From Thermoplasmatales archaeon (GTDB taxonomy: Archaea; Thermoplasmatota; E2; DHVEG-1): a stretch of DNA of 64,000 nucleotides. The stretch covers positions 1,236,914-1,300,913 of the forward strand of contig CP070724.1 of assembly GCA_020350825.1 (NCBI GenBank), written 5' to 3'. The position numbers and the translations under genes were made by a program. Under the pieces are notes generated by a model. The model saw only the letters and a list, made by a program, of their open reading frames with translations, ran no database searches and was not told the DNA's origin. Shown piece by piece: positions 26,955 to 36,799 of this stretch; the stretch's first letter is position 1; each line of letters starts with the position of its first letter.

Positions 26955-27620
26955 ATGAATGAGACAGTAGTTTTAAAGAGAAAGGATAGAATTGTTAAAA
27001 AACCTGATTTTACTGAGAAAAAATCTTACAGGCCTGTTAATGTTAAGGAGACCGGGCTTTCTTTTATTGGCCATGAAATCTCCGAAGATGGAAACGTGAT
27101 GAATCAATTCTTTCATTATGATCAGCTTTATACAATTAGACATGGATGGAATAGTAAATTTTTCAAAGGATTACTCGAAGGTAAGATTTGGGGAACAAGA
27201 TGTCCCAAATGTGGCGATACTTGGGTACCAGTAAGGACACATTGTTGGAATCTTGATTGTAATCTCGAAAAAACTGAATGGGTTGAAATGCCGCTTAATG
27301 GAAAAGTACACACATGGACTGTTGCAGGGTGGAGTGGAAGATCTTCTTTGAAACGATTACCAATTATACTAGTCTATGCAGTCATTGGTAAAAGTAAAGT
27401 AGCCATTGCAAATGAGCTCCATGGTATAAAACCTTGGGATGTTGAGTTTGAAATGTCGTTAAAGGTTGTGTTTAAACCTGAGGAAGATCGAATTGGTGCA
27501 GTTACAGATTTCCATTTTGAACCTGCAGATGGTTGGGAACCATCCCCAATACACCAAGAAAAGGAACGTATAAAAGAGCTTGTTGAACCTGTTTACAAAT
27601 GGGTTAAAACTCTTAAATAA
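26955..27620 (+). CDS. DUF35 OB-fold Zn-ribbon protein, partner of the Cys-less thiolase
   Basis: 221 residues, longer than the 139-residue homologue at 9057 because of an 80-residue N-terminal extension (rich in Lys, then NQFFHYDQLYTIRHGWNSKFFKGLL). The Zn ribbon has C83, C86, C97 and C102; the OB-fold follows from about residue 110. A C-terminal tail (PIHQEKERIKELVEPVYKWVKTLK) is also extra. The gene starts one base after the thiolase-like gene, so the two proteins almost certainly form a complex. Substrate unknown. Confidence 0.85.
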   Translation: MNETVVLKRKDRIVKKPDFTEKKSYRPVNVKETGLSFIGHEISEDGNVMNQFFHYDQLYTIRHGWNSKFFKGLLEGKIWGTRCPKCGDTWVPVRTHCWNLDCNLEKTEWVEMPLNGKVHTWTVAGWSGRSSLKRLPIILVYAVIGKSKVAIANELHGIKPWDVEFEMSLKVVFKPEEDRIGAVTDFHFEPADGWEPSPIHQEKERIKELVEPVYKWVKTLK

Positions 27621-27775
27621 TCTTATAATTTAATTGAAGGTATATTCAGCAGATTAATTTTCATATGTTTCTTCATCGTTCTTCATATTAAATATCTTAA
27701 AGTTATAAATCGAAATTATTATATAGCATAACTTCAATATTACTTTAACATAAAATAAATATATAGGGGGAAAAC

Positions 27776-29020
27776 ATGAAAAGAAATTATATATTTAAAG
27801 AGGCTGGCATTTTGTTGATCGCGGCAGTATTGATTTTATCAGCTGTAACAGTGACAGCAGATACAGTAGAGGTAAAAAACATCGCACCATTAACAAGGGC
27901 TGTCATATTTGAAGATGGTTTTGAAACATATGACGATTGGTTAATCGATTTTCCACCATGGACAACAATTGATGTAAATGGAGACCCAACCTTTGGTCAC
28001 AGCGGGTGTACCTGGCCGGGTGAAGGAGACCCATATGCATTCATTATCTTCAATCCGTCAACAACCACACCGCCCTTAACTGGAGATCCTGATGCGCAAC
28101 CACATTCAGGAGACAAATATGCCGCGGGTTTCAATAACGATAATGCAGGATACACAAATGATGATTGGTTGATCTCACCAGAATTGGGACCAGCTGATTT
28201 TGATGATGTAACATTCTGGGCAAAATCATATTTGGATACATACAATTATGAACTATTTGAAGTTAGCGTATCCACAACAGATACAAATCCTGCGAGTTTC
28301 ACCGTTATTTCTCCTGTTGAACAGCCAGGACACCTTGCATGGGAAGAATTTTCCTATAATCTAGACGCCTATGATGGGGAAAGCATCTATATCGGAATCC
28401 ATATGATTAGCATAGATTCATGGTTTTTAATGATAGATGACTTCGTTGTGACTGGTGCTGGTGGAGCTCCACTAACAGCAAATGCTGGTGGACCATATGA
28501 AGCCGAAGAGGGTGAACCTATACAATTCCAAGGAGATGCATCTGGTGGAGTACCACCATATTCGTTCCATTGGGATTTCGGCAATGGTGATACATCAGAT
28601 GAAGAAGATCCAATCTACACCTATGATGAAGCAGGTGTATATGATGTAACACTTACTGTTACAGATGACCAACAAAGCACAGATGATGACCTAACAACTG
28701 CAACAATAACTGCAAAACCATGTTGTTTTGAAGTTACACCGAAAAGATTCAATATTTTAAAACTTAAGGCAGATGTTAAAGAAATTTGCGGTCTCAATCA
28801 TTCCGGTGTAAATTGGACAATAGAAGTAACTGGGGGTGTATTTTTCCCGGCATCTACAACATGGAACGGTGTTATTACCAGTATTCCAGCAAATGGCGTA
28901 GTAACAATTAACACAGGGCTCATGATCGGATTGGGCTCAATTACAATAACAATAACTATCGATGACTGCGATCCAGAAGTATTTGATGGTAGAATAATAC
29001 TATTCTTTATAATAGTATAA
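27776..29020 (+). CDS. Secreted adhesin-type protein with PKD domain and shared C-terminal domain
   Basis: 414 residues with a signal peptide (hydrophobic core about residues 11-25). Domain order: a MAM/cleaved-adhesin-like jelly-roll domain (about 40-228; EDGFETYDDW, GDKYAAGFNN, DDWLISPEL), a PKD domain (about 233-312; ANAGGPYEAEEGE, YSFHWDFGNGDTS, VTLTVTD), then a C-terminal domain of about 95 residues ending in GRIILFFIIV. That last domain, with INTGLMIGLGSITITI, is also recognisable in the proteins at 55331 and 63075. The protein ends in a hydrophobic strand without a positive tail. It probably acts at the cell surface in adhesion or polymer binding. A GGGGG Shine-Dalgarno sequence precedes the ATG. 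Confidence 0.78.
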   Translation: MKRNYIFKEAGILLIAAVLILSAVTVTADTVEVKNIAPLTRAVIFEDGFETYDDWLIDFPPWTTIDVNGDPTFGHSGCTWPGEGDPYAFIIFNPSTTTPPLTGDPDAQPHSGDKYAAGFNNDNAGYTNDDWLISPELGPADFDDVTFWAKSYLDTYNYELFEVSVSTTDTNPASFTVISPVEQPGHLAWEEFSYNLDAYDGESIYIGIHMISIDSWFLMIDDFVVTGAGGAPLTANAGGPYEAEEGEPIQFQGDASGGVPPYSFHWDFGNGDTSDEEDPIYTYDEAGVYDVTLTVTDDQQSTDDDLTTATITAKPCCFEVTPKRFNILKLKADVKEICGLNHSGVNWTIEVTGGVFFPASTTWNGVITSIPANGVVTINTGLMIGLGSITITITIDDCDPEVFDGRIILFFIIV

Positions 29021-29040
29021 AACATCCATCAAACACCCTC

Positions 29041-29054
29041 TCTCTTTTTTTCTC
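29041..29054 (+). terminator. T-rich transcription terminator
   Basis: A pyrimidine tract TCTCTTTTTTTCTC lies about 20 bases after the stop of the PKD protein gene. Archaeal intrinsic termination often needs only such a T tract. It separates this gene from the convergent gene ending at 29103. Confidence 0.45.
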
Positions 29055-29102
29055 AAAAAGTATAAAAAAAATTTAATCATTCTATTATAAGAAGATTTTA
29101 TA

Positions 29103-30638
29103 CTACATTATTTTTTCATCAGATCCACTGGCAGCTAACAAATCCTGAAGCGCTTTACTATACTTCTTAGGTTTCACATCAAGGAGATTTTTTACATACT
29201 CCTTTAAAAATTTTCCATACTCAATCTCTTCCTTCGAATACTGCCATTTTGTATCTTCACCTTTCTCAAAAGTCAGTAGAAACGCATAGGCAAGTGATCT
29301 GCCTTTTGGATTATCTAGTCTTTTCTTTATCTCACCAAGAGCTTTCTTTTTTCCAAATGTTTTGTATGTTTTTGCTACGTTGTCTGCAAAACTTGCAAGC
29401 GGCGGTAACGAATCATATTGAGGAAGTTGAGATAATATTTCCTGTCGATTTCTATACTCAAAAACCATTGTTAAAATATTGGATGGAGTATCATCAAGTT
29501 TGAACAAAGAATCAGCCATATTATCATCATTAATTACCGAGCAAATAAATTCCTTACCATTTTGATCCCAGTACATTTCTAAGATCTTATTTGAATTAAC
29601 TTCAGATACAACTAATGGTTCCTCGATTTTTTCCAATATAAACTCAAGTGCTAATTTTTCGTATTTATTAGGTTTTAATGCGTCTACAAATCCTTGTACA
29701 TCAGAGCCGTAAGATACGCCATTTAAAACTAAGATTTTTTCTTCTGATAGTTTTACTGTTTCCTCTTGATTTTTAACATTTTTATTTATAAAATTATAAT
29801 CTGTCAATTCTCCTGAAAAATATTCTCGCAGATATTTAGTCTCCTGTTTAAGACTAGGGTCTTTATGTTTCACTACTTGTGCCACTACATCAACTTCAAA
29901 ATCATCGGATAAATCTGGTATTAGCATATACTTTGAGATGTTAAAAATTGTGTTTTTTGTAGATTTTGCACAGTCCTCACAAATGGCAATTATCGTTCCA
30001 GTGGACTTCCAGTATATTCTCAGATAAAATTTCTTGAGAAACCCCTTATTTTTTGCTTTCTCAGGATTAATATGATTACAGAAAATTACATTACTTTTGA
30101 ATGAAAAGCCAAGTTTATTTGCTATGAAATCAATAAAATCTTTCGGGGGGCTAGCTTTTACACCTGTACATAAAAATCCATTGTTCCATGAGTACACGTA
30201 CAGACCTTTCTTAAAAGCCAAATCCTTTAATCCAAGTAATCTTAATATAGGATCATCAAAATGCTGTACAGCAATCAATTTTTCTTTCTCAGCTTTTCCT
30301 CTTTGAGCATAGGTTACATCTCCCATTGAAAATTTTACAACCCCAAGATAAGGTGCTTTACCAGATAATGCCAATGATAATGATCCTGCAAAGGCTCCCT
30401 CCAAACCTTTTTTATTAGATAGTTTTTCAAGTTTATCTGCATCATCTTTAAATCGGCTTATTTTTTCTAATCGTTTTCTTATTTTTACAAAATATTTTCT
30501 ACAACCATCATCTGTACATTCGGGTAAGATAATAAATGGATCATCTCGTAGTTTTTTAGCATTATCTATTAAGTTTTTTTCTTGAGATTTTGTTGCTGTC
30601 CTTGCGAAGGTTCTTACCCTTCTCATTTTTTTTACCAT
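29103..30638 (-). CDS. Conserved-looking hypothetical protein with possible CxxC metal site
   Basis: About 511 residues from an ATG at 30638 (MVKKMRRVRTFARTATK); a longer frame to 30707 has no ribosome site and begins with an atypical hydrophobic run. No signal peptide. Cysteines occur in LPECTDDGCRKYF, VIFCNHINPE and AICEDCAKST, which could bind metal. The C-terminal third is helical and charged (GEIKKRLDNPKGRSLAYAFLLTFEKGED). I do not recognise a family. It has no operon partner: the Lrp-type regulator at 30995 is divergent from it. Base composition resembles its neighbours. Confidence 0.6.
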   Translation of the reverse strand: MVKKMRRVRTFARTATKSQEKNLIDNAKKLRDDPFIILPECTDDGCRKYFVKIRKRLEKISRFKDDADKLEKLSNKKGLEGAFAGSLSLALSGKAPYLGVVKFSMGDVTYAQRGKAEKEKLIAVQHFDDPILRLLGLKDLAFKKGLYVYSWNNGFLCTGVKASPPKDFIDFIANKLGFSFKSNVIFCNHINPEKAKNKGFLKKFYLRIYWKSTGTIIAICEDCAKSTKNTIFNISKYMLIPDLSDDFEVDVVAQVVKHKDPSLKQETKYLREYFSGELTDYNFINKNVKNQEETVKLSEEKILVLNGVSYGSDVQGFVDALKPNKYEKLALEFILEKIEEPLVVSEVNSNKILEMYWDQNGKEFICSVINDDNMADSLFKLDDTPSNILTMVFEYRNRQEILSQLPQYDSLPPLASFADNVAKTYKTFGKKKALGEIKKRLDNPKGRSLAYAFLLTFEKGEDTKWQYSKEEIEYGKFLKEYVKNLLDVKPKKYSKALQDLLAASGSDEKIM

Positions 30639-30994
30639 CTGAATATTCGATAAAAGAATGGTGTTAAAGTATATTGCGATGATATTACCTAACGAATATA
30701 TTACCACAATGTAACAGAAGAAAACTGCTACAGATAACGTCTTTACATACCTAGCTACATACTTATCTGCGAAAAAGACACTTAAAACTCTTTACAGATA
30801 TACTATTTACTAGGAAGGGAATGCACATGACAGAATAATTCGGTGGTTTAGAAACTACCTATACAACTCCTTTTCCAACTCCCCCTATCCTAGTATTTTT
30901 CAATATAAACTCTTAATGTAACAGAGGGAAAGTAGGGTTGTAAAGGTTTTTTAATAAGGAGAAGATTACAGGAGTTCAATTTGGAGGATACATA
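30639..30994. other. Divergent intergenic region
   Basis: About 355 bases between the hypothetical gene and the Lrp-type regulator. No convincing coding sequence apart from the doubtful 5' extension of the hypothetical gene (to 30707). AT-rich stretches near 30940-30960 (TTTTTTAATAAGG) may hold the regulator's promoter, with a TTGGAGG Shine-Dalgarno sequence at about 30980. Nothing else is seen. Confidence 0.4.
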
Positions 30995-31522
30995 ATGCCA
31001 AAAAGTAGTAGAAAACAAATTAATGAGGACGGAAAAAAGTTACTAAGGATACTTCAACAAAACTCTGGAAATAGCATTGAACAAATTGCAAAAAAGTGCG
31101 GTTTTACCAGACAAAAGGTATGGAGAATCAAAAAAAGACTGGAAAAAAATAAAACAATTTGGGGATATTCTGCGGTAACTGATTACAATAACATGGATCT
31201 TTTGCATTACACCGTTCTTTTTAAAAGAACACCAAAACCTCTAAATAAAGAAATAGTCGACGATGTTACAAAAGGTTACTTAGAAGATAAATTTCCAGAA
31301 GGTAATATCAATATTGAAAATGTCTTATACGTTCATGGTGAGTACGATTGGATAATATCTTTTACTGCTCCAAATATAAATATGATGAAAAAATTCTGTG
31401 AAATACTTATGAATACATTTGGTGATTTTATTGATAGTTACTCAGTTCATGAGACAATGATTTCTATAAGAAAACAAGGAATAAAAAATCCTATCTCTGA
31501 AAAAGAAGGTAAATTTTTATAA
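30995..31522 (+). CDS. Lrp/AsnC-family transcription regulator
   Basis: 175 residues. An N-terminal winged-helix HTH (about residues 10-60: DGKKLLRILQQNSGNSIEQIAKKCGFTRQKVWRIKKRLEKNK) precedes a RAM-like alpha/beta domain (about 65-155). GHxG-like effector residues are not obvious; the segment YVHGEYDWIISFTAPNINMMKKFCEIL takes the usual place. Likely a DNA-binding regulator that multimerises through the C-terminal domain. It stands alone with its own promoter; targets are unknown. A GGAGG Shine-Dalgarno sequence lies just upstream. Confidence 0.85.
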   Translation: MPKSSRKQINEDGKKLLRILQQNSGNSIEQIAKKCGFTRQKVWRIKKRLEKNKTIWGYSAVTDYNNMDLLHYTVLFKRTPKPLNKEIVDDVTKGYLEDKFPEGNINIENVLYVHGEYDWIISFTAPNINMMKKFCEILMNTFGDFIDSYSVHETMISIRKQGIKNPISEKEGKFL

Positions 31523-31810
31523 TGTGAAAAATAATCGACTAGCCTTTACTAATCATTAGTTGAAATCATTATCACGATACGTGTGTTAAATCTAAATACC
31601 ATTAATTTTTATTCTTTTTGAATATTGTTTTGTTATATGATTAGAACCAAATGGAAATAATTATATTGCTATAAACAAAAAGAATGAGATTATTTCTTTA
31701 TAAACTAACGTAGGATTTTATTCAAACCAGAAGAATCAGTGATAAAGGGTAGTCTTTATATAATATATTCTCCTATATTAGTAATATTAAAGTTTTAATG
31801 GAGGCGAATA

Positions 31811-33520
31811 TTGATAAAAAAAGATTTGGCATTTGGAATGATTTTCATATTTATTTTTTCAACAATAACTCCAATAGCGATTACTCAAAACATTAGACCA
31901 AATAATCTAGATATTTCAGAGTCACCAACTATACAAGATGTTGACCTTATTAATACATCTAACTTAAAAATCGAAGACATTAAGGGGGGTCTTGGTCTAA
32001 CTGTGGTACTTAAAAATGATGGAGATTTCGATATATCAGATATCACATTAAATATTAATATCACTGGAGGTTTCATAATAAAACTCCCCAAAATGTTTTT
32101 TGAGATACCATTACTTCACGCAGGTGAATCAAATAGAAAGAAAATAAGAATATTTGGCATTGGAGCAGGAATAGTTAATGAAGTACCTATGATTACGATT
32201 TCAGCAAGTGCATCTTCTACAAACACCGAGGAGAGAATAATCGTTGTAAAAATATTTGGCCCATTGGTCAAAATAGTAGGAGAATTTTCGAATGAAAATA
32301 ACTCATTTGAAGGTTACACCCTTTTTGCCCCAGATAGATCCCCAGTCTCATATTTAATCAATAACAGTGGAGAAGTAGTTTACACATGGAATAGCAATTA
32401 CCAACTCGCAAGGGGTGTATATCTCCTAGAAAGCGGAAATATCATTCGTGCTTCTTTTCCAGGCCCCAATCCAACCTTCTGGGGTGGTGGAATAAGTGGA
32501 CGTGTTGAGGAAATTGATTTGAATGGAACAGTGATCTGGGAGTTTGAATACTCAAATAATACGCATTGTCTGCATCATGATGTTGAGCCATTACCAAACG
32601 GAAATATACTAATGACAGGCTGGGAATATAAAACTGGCATCGAAGCCATTGCTGCAGGCCGAGACCCCAATTCATTACCTATTGGAGAACTATGGCCAGA
32701 TCATATTATTGAAGTTGAAACTAATGGTTCGACAACTGGCAATATTATTTGGGAATGGCATATTTGGGATCATCTAATTCAGGACTTTGATCCAACGAAA
32801 GAAAATTATGGTGTGGTAGAAGATCATCCGGAATTGTTCGATATCAATTTTGGGGCTATATTAAGTGGTGACTGGAACCATATAAACTCGATTGATTACA
32901 ATGAAGAATTCGATCAGATAATACTAAGTGCAGCCGGTCCTAGTGAGATCTGGGTGATCGACCACAGTACTACCACAGAAGAAGCTGCAGGGCATATGGG
33001 AGGTAACAGTGGAAAAGGCGGTGACATTCTATACCGGTGGGGTAACCCACAGGCATACCACGCAGGGGGTACAGATGATCAGAAGTTATTTTTCCAACAT
33101 GATGCTCAATGGATTGAACCTGATCATCCAGGAGAGGGTAACATCCTGATTTTCAATAACGGCCTGGGACGTCCTGATGGAGCATATTCTTCCATAGATG
33201 AAATCGTACCACCTGTAGACAGCAACGGCAGTTATTTTCTCACACCAGGTTCTTCTTATAAACCAGATGAACCTATATGGAGTTACACAGCTGAAAATCC
33301 TCCTGATTTTTTTGCATTAGTTATTTCTGGTACTCAACGACTTCCTAATGGGAATACACTTATCTGTGATGGACCAGATGGAGTTTTCTTTGAAGTAACC
33401 CCTGAAAAAGAAATAGTTTGGGAATATGTCAACACGTTTCCAATCCCGAGCTTTAATAGAGTGTTTAAAATCCGTCGCTATGCACCGGATTATCCAGGGA
33501 TTGAAAATTTATTTAAATAA
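31811..33520 (+). CDS. Secreted arylsulfotransferase (ASST)-like propeller protein
   Basis: 569 residues with a TTG start behind GGAGGCG and a signal peptide (about residues 6-25). An Ig-like domain (about 55-155; IEDIKGGLGLTVVLKNDGDFDISDITLNI, with FGIGAG) resembles the C-terminal domain of the protein at 55331. It is followed by an arylsulfotransferase-type six-bladed propeller (about 165-565): GYTLFAPDRSPVSYLINNSGEVVYTW, GRVEEIDLNGTVIWEFEY, HCLHHDVEPLPNGNILMTGW and RLPNGNTLICDGPDGVFFEVTPEKEIVWEY. ASST enzymes move sulfate between phenols through an active-site histidine; HCLHHD is a candidate. In this setting it could act on phenolic sulfates outside the cell, or be a non-catalytic binder. 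Confidence 0.78.
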   Translation: MIKKDLAFGMIFIFIFSTITPIAITQNIRPNNLDISESPTIQDVDLINTSNLKIEDIKGGLGLTVVLKNDGDFDISDITLNINITGGFIIKLPKMFFEIPLLHAGESNRKKIRIFGIGAGIVNEVPMITISASASSTNTEERIIVVKIFGPLVKIVGEFSNENNSFEGYTLFAPDRSPVSYLINNSGEVVYTWNSNYQLARGVYLLESGNIIRASFPGPNPTFWGGGISGRVEEIDLNGTVIWEFEYSNNTHCLHHDVEPLPNGNILMTGWEYKTGIEAIAAGRDPNSLPIGELWPDHIIEVETNGSTTGNIIWEWHIWDHLIQDFDPTKENYGVVEDHPELFDINFGAILSGDWNHINSIDYNEEFDQIILSAAGPSEIWVIDHSTTTEEAAGHMGGNSGKGGDILYRWGNPQAYHAGGTDDQKLFFQHDAQWIEPDHPGEGNILIFNNGLGRPDGAYSSIDEIVPPVDSNGSYFLTPGSSYKPDEPIWSYTAENPPDFFALVISGTQRLPNGNTLICDGPDGVFFEVTPEKEIVWEYVNTFPIPSFNRVFKIRRYAPDYPGIENLFK

Positions 33521-33717
33521 AAGTCTAAATAAAATCTTATTTTGTTAAAAATTATAAAAACTAATTTGAACAATAAATTTAGGTTTGTAGAAGTAGCTTG
33601 TCTGCTTTTTCATTAATTTAGCGATAACAATCATAATATTAATACATTATTTTACAAGCTTAGAAAAAACTATTAAAAGAACGTTTTTCTATACCTAATA
33701 AAAAGGTTTATTTTTTA

Positions 33718-34332
33718 ATGGGGAAATTTAAAATGAAGAAAGATATACACAATCCATGCAATAATGTCTATAACGTAATACTTTCGCGGAGAAGTATAAG
33801 GCGTTTTCAACAAAAACATATAGATATTAATATTCTAAAAAAAATTGTAAATGCCGGAAGATTAGCACCATCTGCTGCAAATCTTCAACCATTAAAATAT
33901 TTCATTGTTAATGAAAAAAAAATGTGTTCAAAAATATTTAAAACGCTTGGTTGGGCGGGGTATATCACGCCAAAATGGACTCCAAGTAAAGAGGAGCGTC
34001 CAACCGCATACATTATCGTACTTGTTACCGATATTAACAACAAATATTATTTGAGAGATGTGGGATTTGCTTCAGAAAATATAGTACTCGCAGCTGAAGC
34101 AGAAAATATCGGAAGTTGTATTTTGTGCAAAATCGCCCGAGAAAAAATACGAGATATACTAAAGATACCTAAAAACTTAGAGGTAGACTCAGTAGTTGCC
34201 CTGGGCTATAAAGCTGAACAACCAGTTATTGAAGATATGGAAGAATCTGTCAAATATTGGAGAGATGAAAACATGGTTTTACATGTCCCTAAAAGAAAAC
34301 TGGAAGAAATCATATACATAAATAAATATTAA
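33718..34332 (+). CDS. Nitroreductase-family flavoprotein
   Basis: 204 residues of the FMN-binding nitroreductase fold. Signature segments are ILSRRSIRRFQQKHID (FMN phosphate site), NAGRLAPSAANLQPLKYFIV and VVALGYKAEQP near the C-terminus. The central region GFASENIVLAAEAENIGSCILCKI is typical. Such enzymes reduce quinones, nitro compounds or flavins using NAD(P)H. It is monocistronic, and the ATG at 33718 or the one five codons later could be used. The physiological substrate is unknown. Confidence 0.85.
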   Translation: MGKFKMKKDIHNPCNNVYNVILSRRSIRRFQQKHIDINILKKIVNAGRLAPSAANLQPLKYFIVNEKKMCSKIFKTLGWAGYITPKWTPSKEERPTAYIIVLVTDINNKYYLRDVGFASENIVLAAEAENIGSCILCKIAREKIRDILKIPKNLEVDSVVALGYKAEQPVIEDMEESVKYWRDENMVLHVPKRKLEEIIYINKY

Positions 34333-34491
34333 AACACATAAACTATCGGCTCAATTGTTTTTTTAATTTTATAGTTTCATGTTATTATATTTGTTTTAAC
34401 ACCTAGAATAATATCCTTTTAGGAAATTTGGTTAGAAATAAATCCTTCTTAACACCAATATTTTTATAGATGGTCTATATATATTGTTATC

Positions 34492-36363
34492 ATGCGAAAA
34501 AATAGGGGAGTTAAATTTTATAAAAAAAAGACGCTGGTGAACATTTTTATGATTACAACAATAACCATGGTGTTGCTTGCACCAAATGCCTTTGCTGAAT
34601 CATTTTTATCCGCTGAACCTAAGACCACATCAATGGGTGACCCTCCTAGTTCATTTGATTTACGAAATGTAAATGGTGAGAATTATGTCACAGGGATAAG
34701 AGATCAGGGCCCATACGGTACATGCTGGACATTTGGTACTATGGCATCATTTGAAGGAAATCTACTTATGACTGGCAACTGGGTAGCAGCAGGTGAAACT
34801 GGAGAACCTGATTTATCTGAGAGACATCTAGATTGGTGGAATGGATTTAACACACATAATAATGATGATGACCCTGGCGGCGGTGGACTAACTCCTCACA
34901 ATGGCGGAGATTATATGGTTTCTTCTGCTTATATTACAAGAGGTGAAGGAGCAATAAGAGAAATTGATGCACCTTATTCTCAAATTACAACACCACCACC
35001 AAGAGATGATCCAAGTTACCATTATTACTATCCAAGAGATATCGAATGGTATGTAGCAGGATCTGATCTTAGTAACATTGATACTATCAAGTATAAACTT
35101 ATGACAGAGGGAGTGATTAGCACTGCCTTGTGTTGGGGGTATGGCGATTATATGGGAGGTTATTATGCTCATTATCAGCCACCCGCGACCTCTGATCCAC
35201 CGAATCATGGTGTTGCAATTTGTGGTTGGGATGATAGTAAAGTAACACAAGCTCCACAGCCAGGTGCATGGCTAATTAAAAATAGTTGGGGTAATTGGGG
35301 TCCAGAAAATGGATATTTCTGGATTTCTTATTATGATAAATGGTGTTGTCAAGAACCTCAAATGGGTGCTGTATCGTTCCAAGATGTAGAAATTGAACCC
35401 TTTGAAAAAATATACTATCATGATTATCATGGATGGCGAGATACTTTAACTGATATAACAGAAGCTTTCAACGCATTTAGTGCAACAGCAGATGAAACAA
35501 TTCCAGCTGTGAGCTTTTTTACGGCTGAAGATAATGTTGATTATACAGTAAAAATATACGATGATTTTACTAGTGGTCAATTACAAAATGAACTCACTTC
35601 AAAAACTGGAACTATTGAGCATACTGGATTCCATACTATTAATCTCGATAACCCTGTAAATATACTCTCTCAGGAAGATTTTTACATTTACCTATCTCTT
35701 TCTTCAGGAGGTCATCCATTTGATCGCACCTCAGATGTCCCTGTACTATTAGGATCATCTCAACGGGTAATAGTAGAATCAGACGCAAACCCTGGTGAGA
35801 GTTATTATAAAAGTGGATCAACATGGTATGACCTTTATGATTACGATTTTGTTAATCCCACATGGGATGAAACTGCAAACTTTTGTATTAAAGCATTGGT
35901 CAGCGACTATATTCCATTGATATCCGATCTAGAATGCGAAGGAGAACTATCATGGCCAAGTGTAAAACCAGGAACAGAAGTTACAGGAAATTTTACTGTT
36001 GAAAATATTGGTGATTCATATTCATTACTTGATTGGGAAATATCTGAATGGCCTGAATGGGGAGATTGGACTTTTACACCTCTTAGTGGAAATAACTTGA
36101 AGCCTGAGGATGGAGAGATTGAAGTGGAAATAACAGTTATTGCACCAGAAGAAATGGATGATTTCTCCGGAACAATAAAAATAGAAAATAAGGAGAATCC
36201 TGATGATACCTGCACAATAGATGTATCAATGACAACACCGTTAAGCCGGTTTTCAATAACTTCACCTTTTCTTCAATTCCTACGGAAAATTATACAACAA
36301 TTTCCATTATTAGAACAGATACTCTCGTCAATTACAGTTTTCAACAGGATATTAACCGACTAG
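34492..36363 (+). CDS. Secreted papain-like (C1A) cysteine protease with Ig-like and terminal helical region
   Basis: 623 residues with a signal peptide (about residues 14-35). The C1A catalytic set is visible: Q72 and C78 in [12 protein letters not shown]239 in [11 protein letters not shown], and N264 in [10 protein letters not shown]. The usual QGxCGSCW is changed to QGPYGTCW, losing the disulfide cysteine. A middle region (about 300-470) is beta-rich. The C-terminal part has an Ig-like domain (about 475-580, ending CTIDVSMTT) and a final amphipathic helix ([19 protein letters not shown]). The same two-part C-terminus occurs in the protein at 39259. It probably degrades extracellular protein and stays attached to the surface. 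Confidence 0.88.
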   Translation: MRKNRGVKFYKKKTLVNIFMITTITMVLLAPNAFAESFLSAEPKTTSMGDPPSSFDLRNVNGENYVTGIRDQGPYGTCWTFGTMASFEGNLLMTGNWVAAGETGEPDLSERHLDWWNGFNTHNNDDDPGGGGLTPHNGGDYMVSSAYITRGEGAIREIDAPYSQITTPPPRDDPSYHYYYPRDIEWYVAGSDLSNIDTIKYKLMTEGVISTALCWGYGDYMGGYYAHYQPPATSDPPNHGVAICGWDDSKVTQAPQPGAWLIKNSWGNWGPENGYFWISYYDKWCCQEPQMGAVSFQDVEIEPFEKIYYHDYHGWRDTLTDITEAFNAFSATADETIPAVSFFTAEDNVDYTVKIYDDFTSGQLQNELTSKTGTIEHTGFHTINLDNPVNILSQEDFYIYLSLSSGGHPFDRTSDVPVLLGSSQRVIVESDANPGESYYKSGSTWYDLYDYDFVNPTWDETANFCIKALVSDYIPLISDLECEGELSWPSVKPGTEVTGNFTVENIGDSYSLLDWEISEWPEWGDWTFTPLSGNNLKPEDGEIEVEITVIAPEEMDDFSGTIKIENKENPDDTCTIDVSMTTPLSRFSITSPFLQFLRKIIQQFPLLEQILSSITVFNRILTD

Positions 36364-36402
36364 CGACAAACTAACTCTCCCTTCTCTTTTTTCAGATACT
36401 TT

Positions 36403-36711
36403 TTAACGTGAAATCTTTTTATTACTAAATTTTTCCTCATCTCTACTAATATGATGTATTGAAATAAGGGCAATTAAAAAAGACGAAATTACCAACCAAA
36501 AAAGGCTAATATGATAGGTTATAACCGGATTATGTTGGAAAAAACCATTTGTTAACAAAGCTGAAGGCATCTCTTCCATACTATTCTGAATGCCATATCC
36601 TTCAATCATCATTGCAGAGATGCTCACATCAATACACCAAAGAGATAGAATCTGAAATATAACTATTGAAACAATTATCGCTATCCAATCACTCTTATTC
36701 AGCTCTCTCAT
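36403..36711 (-). CDS. Small membrane protein
   Basis: 102 residues with two predicted transmembrane segments (about 10-32 and 66-88) and charged ends (MRELNKSDW, SRDEEKFSNKKISR). It lies downstream of the UbiA prenyltransferase in the same direction, 88 bases away, and may share its transcript. No family is recognised. Confidence 0.5.
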   Translation of the reverse strand: MRELNKSDWIAIIVSIVIFQILSLWCIDVSISAMMIEGYGIQNSMEEMPSALLTNGFFQHNPVITYHISLFWLVISSFLIALISIHHISRDEEKFSNKKISR

Positions 36712-36799
36712 TTTTAATACCTGTCTTTTAACATTATTTAGTTTCTTTTTTCTCCGTTTAAAGGCTTGTTGTACAACTATTACCGGATTTCTTTAGTTT

